From NCBI GenBank assembly GCA_027943245.1, contig JANDJZ010000711.1, positions 1 through 14,683 on the forward strand: a stretch of DNA of 14,683 bases, written 5' to 3'. Position 1 is the stretch's first letter. The number at the start of each line of letters is the position of its first letter. The translations under genes and the position numbers were made by a program. Source of the stretch: Acanthamoeba sp. SK_2022b. Taxonomy: Eukaryota; Discosea; Longamoebia; Acanthamoebidae. Below, piece by piece: positions 8,178-14,683 of the stretch. Below the pieces are notes generated by a model. The model was given only the letters and a program-made list of their open reading frames with translations, made no database searches and was not told where the DNA came from.

Positions 8178-8674
8178 AACACCACCACCATCACACCACA
8201 CCTCCACACCTCCACACCACCACACCACATCACCACTACAACACCACACCGCCACACTACCACCACACCATCACAACACCACAACACCACAACACCACAC
8301 CTCGCCACCACACCATCACAACAACAACACCACACCACACAAACGCCATACCTACAACACCACCACATCACACACCACCACACCATAACCTAAACACCAC
8401 CACAAAACCACAGCATCACAGCATCACCAGAACACCATCACAAAAACAACACCACAAATCCCCACTACACCACAACATCACCACAACACCACTGCATCAC
8501 AGCTTCACAACCGGATCACCACAACATCTACATCAACTTAACACCACCACTCCAGCACCACCACAACACCACACCACCACCACACCACACCACCATACCA
8601 TCACCGCACCACCACCACACCACCACACCAACACCACCACTATACCACAACGACACCACAACAATACCATAAGA
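8178..8674 (+). repeat. A/C-rich array, block 5
   Basis: CAC/CAA/CAT words resume after the retroelement island and run to the strand switch near 8674. No gene is seen. Confidence 0.9.
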
Positions 8675-8690
8675 CTGCACCTGTTGTGGT
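8655..8690. repeat. Inverted repeat at strand switch (8-bp arms)
   Basis: ACCACAAC at 8655-8662 pairs with GTTGTGGT at 8683-8690 around a 20-nt loop. Here the array changes from A/C to G/T on the plus strand. Confidence 0.7.
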
Positions 8691-9011
8691 AATGGTGTGG
8701 TGGTGTGGTGCTGTTGAGATATGTGGTGTTGTGGTGGTAATGGTGCGGTGGTGTTGTGGTGGTGTTGCTGTGGTGTGGTGAGTGATGTTGTGGTTATGTT
8801 GTGGTGGTGATTTTTGTGGTGTGGTGGTGTTGTTGTGGTGATGGTGTGGAGCTGTTGTGGTGCTGTGGTGGGGTTGTGGCATTGTGATGTTCTGCTGTTG
8901 TGGTGCTATTGAGGTGGTGTCATGTTAGTGGTGCTGTTGTGGTGGTGGTGTGGATGTTGTTCTGGTGTGATGATGTTGTGGTAATGTTATGGTTGTGGGG
9001 TGAGGTGTGAC
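8691..9011 (-). repeat. Array in reverse orientation (G/T on plus strand), block 6
   Basis: GTGGTG and GTTGTGG words dominate, the reverse complement of neighbouring blocks. It ends at the hairpin GGTGTG-AC-CACACC (9004-9017). Confidence 0.9.
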
Positions 9012-9303
9012 CACACCACCTGACCACCACCTCCACCACCATCTCCTCCTTCACCACCACCACAACATGAGCACAACACAACACAACACAACAACAACTC
9101 AACATCACCACAACCACCATGACATCATTTACAATACCCACACACCACCAAACCACCACAACATCACCACATCACCACCATAACTCCACAACACCACCTC
9201 ACCACCACAACAGTACCACCCCAAAACCAAAACCACAACAGCACCACCACCACACCATAACACCACCACCGCAGCAGCACCACCACAACACCATCACCAT
9301 CAC
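9012..9303 (+). repeat. A/C-rich array, block 7
   Basis: It begins with a CCTGACCACCACCTCCACC segment also met in later minisatellites, then CAC/CAA words up to the solo element at 9304. It includes an ACACAACACAACACAAC run near 9072. Confidence 0.9.
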
Positions 9304-9680
9304 TTATATTGCTCGCTCAGAGTCATACAAAAAGGAGTTTATTAGCACGCTTCTTGAAGGATGAAGAGGAGCCTGTTTCACACTGCCTTCCCTCCCTTCA
9401 CTTCTGCTACATTCTCTCAATTAGACAAGACTGTCAGAGAGTGCAGACAACCTACACATGGGAGGGCTGGGTGGGAGATGTGTTGGTGGAGAGACAAGAA
9501 AGAAAAGATATAGCAAATCTCTGCCTGCCCACACAGTCAACCCTTGTCAACCTGTGTGGGCAATCCTTATAAAGGATGCCCATGTTGCCACCTTCCATCC
9601 AGGGGCAACAGAGATACAGATGACTCCAAATGTCCTCACTTGCAATAAACTCCATTGTTGATGCTACGCTCAACAACTGC
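9304..9680 (-). mobile_element. Solo A-B terminus of the split-direct-repeat retrotransposon
   Basis: Reverse complement of the A2-B2 part at 5752-6002. The first 130 bp or so differ at only about three positions, including a long block from GGAGTTTATTGCAAG to the CCCACACAGGTTGAC end. This copy keeps about 116 bp (9396-9511) absent from the other and has an extra 10-bp AAGGGTTGAC-type segment. Its B part ends GAGCGAGCAATATAA. There is no B1 upstream and no obvious target-site duplication. Array lies on both sides, so it resembles the solo product of recombination between A1 and A2. Confidence 0.7.
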
Positions 9681-10472
9681 AGCACGACAACACCACAACA
9701 CCACACCATACCACCACCACCACCACCACCACAACAGCACAACATCACCACCACACCATCATCAAAACGACAACACCACAACAGCACCACACTATAACCA
9801 CAATACCACCACAACATCACCACAACTCAACAGCACCACACCACACCACAACACCACACCATCACCACCAAACAACCACAACACACCACAACATCACACA
9901 CCACAACCACAACATTACCAACCACACCACCACACCAACACCACAACACTACACCATCACCACAAAACACCACCACCACCTGACCACCACCACCTGACCA
10001 CCACCACCTGACCACCTGACCACCACAACCACCACCACCACACCACAACTCCATCACTACACCACCACAACACCACAACACCACAACAGCACCACCACAA
10101 CACAACAACAACACCACCACCACCGCCACAACACCACACACCATCACTACAATAAAACTACTACAACATACGTGTACATGTGTGACCACAACGTCACCAC
10201 ATCAGCACATCACCACAACACCACAACATTGGAACACCGCCACTACACCCCCACACCATCACAACCCACAACAAAACACCATCATACCACCACCACAACA
10301 CCACCACAACAACACCTTAACACCACACCACCACAACAACACCACTACAAGACCACAACACCACCACAATAACACCACACCACTCCACCACACCACCAGC
10401 ACTACACCACCACCACACCACAACTCCACACCATTACCACAACACCACCACAATGATACCACAACACCTTGC
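9681..10472 (+). repeat. A/C-rich array, block 8
   Basis: CAC/CAA words, including a short minisatellite in which CTGACC recurs at 9980, 9994, 10008 and 10016 (14, 14 and 8 bp apart). A brief complex patch near 10165-10190 reads ACATACGTGTACATGTGTG. No gene is seen. Confidence 0.9.
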
Positions 10473-10587
10473 AATGGATGAGGAAAAATTGGGACGGTTA
10501 TGGTGGAAGGACAAACAATTCCAAAACGATCCCAAACCCAACCTTAACTGACCCTAAACCAACACCCTCACTTCCTAGGGTGCATTG
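10473..10587. other. Unique 115-bp segment flanking the inverted LTR copy
   Basis: Non-array DNA directly adjoining the LTR at 10588. It may be internal retrotransposon sequence next to an LTR, but I see neither a clear tRNA primer-binding site nor a polypurine tract. One ACCCTAAACC motif occurs near 10551. Confidence 0.4.
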
Positions 10588-10796
10588 TGTTGGAGTGACC
10601 TTTGTAGGTACTCTAAGCAATACTCTGGAACATCAAAGGAGGTAGGACTTAATGAGCCTCTAGCACAGTAAGGCATGACTTATGTTGTAGCACAACTGTA
10701 TACAACAATATATTCTTCAGTAATAAAAAACCAGAAAGAACCCTGTTCTTTCTCACTTCCTGCTCTACTCTTCACCACACAGCGTACATCACAACA
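10588..10796 (-). mobile_element. LTR copy 1, inverted and diverged
   Basis: Reverse complement of the LTRs at 11087 and 13192. It shares the GTACGC start and the block CAGTTGTGCTACAACATAA, but has several indels. The right end keeps TCACAACA, while the left end is TGTTGGAG instead of TGTTGTGA. The flanks CATTG and CACAC do not match, so there is no target duplication. It is either rearranged or still attached to internal sequence at 10473-10587. Confidence 0.75.
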
Positions 10797-11086
10797 CACA
10801 CCACATCAACGCCACAACATCACCACACCATCACCACACCATCACCACTAAACTTTTACCATAACACCACCACATCAACACAAACATAGCACCATCATAG
10901 CACCATATATCCCAACATCGCAACAACACCACAACAACACCACCATATCATAACAACACCAGAACAAACCATAACCCCACAACACCACCACAACACCACA
11001 ACACCATCATAACACATCACCACAACGCCACCACACCACCACCACAATATCACCACCACCATACCACCACACCACCACCACAATAT
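10797..11086 (+). repeat. A/C-rich array, block 9
   Basis: CAC/CAA/CAT words with some ATAT-containing variants (ATAGCACCATCATAGCACC near 10885) lie between two LTR copies. Confidence 0.9.
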
Positions 11087-11306
11087 TGTTGTGATGTACG
11101 CTGCGTGGTGAAGTGTAAAGTGTGAAGTGAGAGAGAACAGGCTCTGGTTTTATTACTGCTGAATATATTGTTGTAGACAGTTGTACTACAACATAACTCC
11201 TAAACTTAAGGCATGCTGTAATGTGCTAGGAGCTCATTAAGTCCTAGCTCATTTGGTGTTCCAGTGTGACTGTTGATTTGAGTACCTTCTTAGGTAACTC
11301 ACAACA
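11087..11306 (+). mobile_element. Solo LTR, copy 2, with 5-bp target duplication AATAT
   Basis: The 220-bp element starts TGTTGTGA and ends TCACAACA, a perfect 8-bp terminal inverted repeat with TG...CA ends. It is flanked by AATAT at 11082-11086 and AATAT at 11307-11311. These are the hallmarks of integrase-mediated insertion of an LTR retrotransposon (Copia or Gypsy type), reduced to a solo LTR by recombination. The transcription direction of the LTR is not certain. Confidence 0.9.
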
Positions 11307-13191
11307 AATATCACCACACCATCACCACAATATCACCACACCACACCACAACAACACCACACCACCACCACAACACCACCACACCACCAGACCAACACCA
11401 CAATATCACCACACCACCATACCACCACCACAACATCACCACAACATTACCACAACATCACCACAACCACCACCAACTCCACTACACCCACAACATCACC
11501 ACACCACCACAACATCACCACACCACCACAACAACACCACAACTCCACTACACCCACAACATCACTACATCATCACCACACCACCACTACATCACCACAA
11601 TAACACCACATCACCACATCACCACAACATCACCACAACTCCACCACAACACCACCACATCACCACCACAACACCACTATAACACCACAACCACATCACC
11701 ACAACCTCACCACAACACCACCACATCACCACCACACCACAACAACACCACATCACCACATCACCACAACACCACAACACCACCACATTACCACTACAAC
11801 ATCACCACCACAATACCACCTCAACAACATCACCTCAATACCACCAAAACACCACCACAACAACTTCACCACATCACCACACCACAAGCACCACAACTTC
11901 ACACCACATTACCACCACAACATCACAACAACACCACCACAACACCACTGCCCCCAACATCACAACAACACCACATCACCAGCACATCACCACATCACCA
12001 CCACAACACCACCACCGCAACACCACCATAACACCACATCATCACACCACACCACCACACCACCACACCAGCACCACACCACAACAACACCACCACATCA
12101 CCACAACAACACCACCACAACACCACCACACCACCACACCACAACAACACCACCACACCACCAGACACCACCACCACACCACCACAACAACACCACCACA
12201 CCACAAGACACCACCACCACACCACCACAACAACACCACCACACCAACATCACCACAACAACACCACAACACCACCACATCACCATCTCACCACCACTTC
12301 ACCACATCACCACACCACCATCACCACAACAACACCACAACACCACTACATCACCATCTCACCACCACTTCACCACACATCACCACAACACCACCACAAC
12401 ATCACCACACCACAACATCACCTCAACACCACAACATCATCATCATCATCACCACCACCACCACCATCTGACCACCACCACCACCTGACCACCACCACCA
12501 CCTGACCACCACCACCACCTGACCACCACCACCACCTGACCACCACCACCACCTGACCACCACCACCACTTACGAGCCACCACCGCCGCCGCTACGACCA
12601 CCACCTGCCACCACCACCACCACCACCACCACCACCACCACCACAATACAACCACAACATCACCACAATACAATAACAAAACCGCAACACCACTACAACA
12701 TCATCCCCACACCATTCATTACCATCACTACAACATCACTACAGCATCACCAACACCACACCACCCGAAACAGCGCCACAGCGCCACAACACCACCATTA
12801 CAACACCACAACACCACACCACACCATCACAACACCACAACACCACAACACCACAACACCACCAACACAACAGCACCACCACAACACCACCACAACACCA
12901 CCACATCAACACAACAACACCACACCATCAACACAACACCACCACAACACTACAGCACCACAACACAACAACACCACTACAACATCACCACAACATCTCA
13001 ACTACAACATTACCATAACACCACACCATCACCACAACATCACCCCACCACACCATCCCCACAACATCAGCACAACCGTACCACACCATCACCACAACAC
13101 CACCACACCACACCACCACCACAACACCACCACAACATCACTACAACATCACTACACCACACCACAACACCACACCAGAACACCACCACAC
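11307..13191 (+). repeat. A/C-rich array, block 10 (longest)
   Basis: About 1.9 kb of CAC/CAA/CAT words. Local higher-order units are visible. A 43-bp repeat starts AGACACCACCACCACACC at 12163 and 12206. A 71-bp repeat starts CATCACCATCTCACCACC at 12278 and 12349. There are also the 17-bp minisatellite at 12468 and a pure ACC run near 12607-12643. No gene is seen. Confidence 0.9.
12468..12569 (+). repeat. 17-bp minisatellite, six units
   Basis: The unit CTGACCACCACCACCAC starts at 12468, 12485, 12502, 12519, 12536 and 12553, perfectly periodic. It is followed by a degenerate TTACGAGCCACCACCGCC segment and a CCA run. Confidence 0.95.
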
Positions 13192-13416
13192 TGTTGTAAT
13201 GTACGCTTTGTGGTGAAGAGTAAAGTGTGAAGTGAGAGAGAACAGGGTTCTCTCTGGTTTTATTACTGCTGAGTATATTGTTGTAGACAGTTGTGCTACA
13301 ACATAACTCCTAAACTTAAGGCATGCCTTAATGTGCTATGAGCTCATCAAGTCCTACCTCATTTGGTGTTCCAGTGTGACTGTTGATCAGAGTACCTTTT
13401 TAGGTAACTCACAACA
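13192..13416 (+). mobile_element. Solo LTR, copy 3, with 5-bp target duplication CACAC
   Basis: The 225-bp copy closely resembles 11087-11306, with a handful of substitutions and a 5-bp GTTCT-type indel. It starts TGTTGTAA (one change) and ends TCACAACA. CACAC flanks both sides (13187-13191 and 13417-13421). That match is less telling than AATAT because the array is itself CAC-rich. Confidence 0.88.
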
Positions 13417-13732
13417 CACACCACAACACCACACCACCACAACACCACAACACCATAACACCAAAATACCCTGCCACAACACCATAATAAAACCACACCA
13501 TCACCACACCAGCACAACACCATCCCAAAACCACCACACCATTATCCCATTACCACCACAACATCACCACAACACCACCACAACTCCATAAAACCACCAC
13601 ATCAGCACCACACCACAACAACACTAAACCACAACACCACAACATCACCACAACATCACAACAACTCCGCCACAGCATCTCCACAGCATCTCCACAACAC
13701 CACACCATCACCACAGTATCACCACACCACCA
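13417..13732 (+). repeat. A/C-rich array, block 11
   Basis: CAC/CAA words with a few more complex steps (CCAAAATACCCTGCC) and a doubled CAGCATCTCCA near 13674. It ends at the hairpin CACCACC-ACT-GGTGGTG (13725-13741). Confidence 0.9.
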
Positions 13733-14059
13733 CTGGTGGTGATGATGTGGTTGTGTTGTGGTGATGTTGTCAATGTTGTGTTGGTGTGATTTTGTGATAG
13801 AGGTTGTTGTGGTGTTGTGGTGATGGTGTGGTTACAGCTGTTGTGGTTGTGTGGTGATATGGTGTGGTGTAGGGTTTGTTGTGGTGATGTGGTGGTGTTC
13901 AGGTGGTGGTCAGGTGGTAGCGTGGTGGTGGTGTGTTGTCACAATCCCCAGCAACACCATCACCACAAGAGTGTGTGGGGATGTTGTGTGATGATATGGT
14001 GATGTTTTGGTGTTGTGGTGGTGTTGTGATGTGTTGTGGTAATGTTGTAGTGGTTGTGT
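13733..14059 (-). repeat. Array in reverse orientation (G/T on plus strand), block 12
   Basis: GTGGTG/GATGTTG words. It contains a short A/C insert near 13938-13970 (ACAATCCCCAGCAACACC). It ends at the perfect palindrome TGTGGCCACA (14057-14066). Confidence 0.88.
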
Positions 14060-14444
14060 GGCCACAACAACACTGCACCATCATAACACCACACAACCAC
14101 TACAACATTACCACAACACAACCAAAACATCACTACAAAATCACCACAACATCACCACAACACCATCACAACACCACACCAACACCATCACAACATCACC
14201 ACACCATCACCACACCATCACCTCATCACTATCACATCACCACAACAGCACACCACCACCACACCATCACAACAACACCACACCATCACCACAGTGTCAC
14301 ACCATCACCATCACCATCACCACAACACCACCACCACACCACCACAACACCACAACAGCAACACCACAACGTCACCACATCCCCACCACACAACACAACA
14401 AAGCGAAAACAACTTCACCACCACAACACCAAAACATCACCATG
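14060..14444 (+). repeat. A/C-rich array, block 13
   Basis: CAC/CAA/CAT words up to a strand switch at the CCATGG palindrome (14440-14445). Open frames are low-complexity T/H/N/P strings. Confidence 0.9.
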
Positions 14445-14617
14445 GCATTGTGGTGGATTTGCTCGGTCCTGTTGATGGTGCGGTGATGGTGTTGTGGTGA
14501 TGGTGTGATGTTGTGGTGTGGTGATGGTGTGGTGGTGTTGTGGTGATGTGGTGATGTGGTGATGATGTGGTGATGTTAGTGGTGATTGTGGTTGGTGATG
14601 GTGTGGTGATAATGTGG
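14445..14617 (-). repeat. Array in reverse orientation (G/T on plus strand), block 14
   Basis: GTGGTGATGGTGTG words after a short complex lead-in (GGATTTGCTCGGTCCTG). It ends at the near-palindrome TGTGG-G-CCACA (14613-14623). Confidence 0.88.
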
Positions 14618-14683
14618 GCCACACAACAACACCACAACATCACCACACAACATCACCATAACACCACCACACATCACCACCAC
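14618..14683 (+). repeat. A/C-rich array, block 15, running off the window
   Basis: CACAACAACACC words resume after the last strand switch and continue to the window edge. Confidence 0.85.

Noticed and set aside
10545..10560. Telomere-like CCCTAAA motif
   Set aside because: Only one copy occurs, inside the unique 115-bp segment. No tandem array is present.
3298..14683. CRISPR-like array
   Set aside because: There are no regular repeat-spacer units and no cas genes, and the context is a eukaryotic nuclear genome with introns and retrotransposons.

Overview
This is nuclear DNA from a eukaryote. The first 1.9 kb holds a spliced gene with seven exons and short GT-AG introns (71-155 bp). The rest is a repeat-dominated, gene-poor region containing retrotransposon relics. 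The protein clearly resembles alpha-adaptin but is divergent from what I know of both animal and land-plant versions. Coding DNA is GC-rich and introns are short with C/T-rich acceptors. I infer a protist-type genome (an amoebozoan, alga or other microbial eukaryote are all possible) and cannot name the organism.

Layout. 52-1906 (+): 3' part of an AP-2 complex alpha subunit gene, covering the hinge and the complete C-terminal appendage. About 2000: composition drops sharply from GC-rich to AT-rich. 2040-3297: mostly unassigned low-GC DNA with exon-like minus-strand remnants, one resembling an SGNH/GDSL hydrolase (or kinase) fragment, and diverged tandem units. From 3298 to the end, roughly three quarters of the DNA is a degenerate satellite-like array. 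One strand is almost only A and C with some T (CAC/CAA/CAT-type words). The array flips strand seven times, and at each flip there is a short palindrome or hairpin.

Islands in the array are retroelement relics of two classes. The first is a tyrosine-recombinase retrotransposon of the DIRS/PAT/Kangaroo order: a frameshifted reverse transcriptase (4500-5414, -), a recombinase catalytic domain followed by a B1-A2-B2 split-direct-repeat terminus (5421-6002, +), an RNase H C-terminus leading into a recombinase N-terminal domain (7506-8166, -), and a lone A-B terminus (9304-9680, -). The second is an LTR family of about 220 bp with TGTTGTGA...TCACAACA ends. It has two solo LTRs with 5-bp target duplications (11087-11306 and 13192-13416) and one inverted copy without a duplication (10588-10796).

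Only the adaptin gene looks functional. The transposon islands are broken and in scrambled order and orientation. The best candidates for something new are the split-direct-repeat terminus with its solo derivative, the strand-switching A/C array, and the unusual introns of the adaptin gene.
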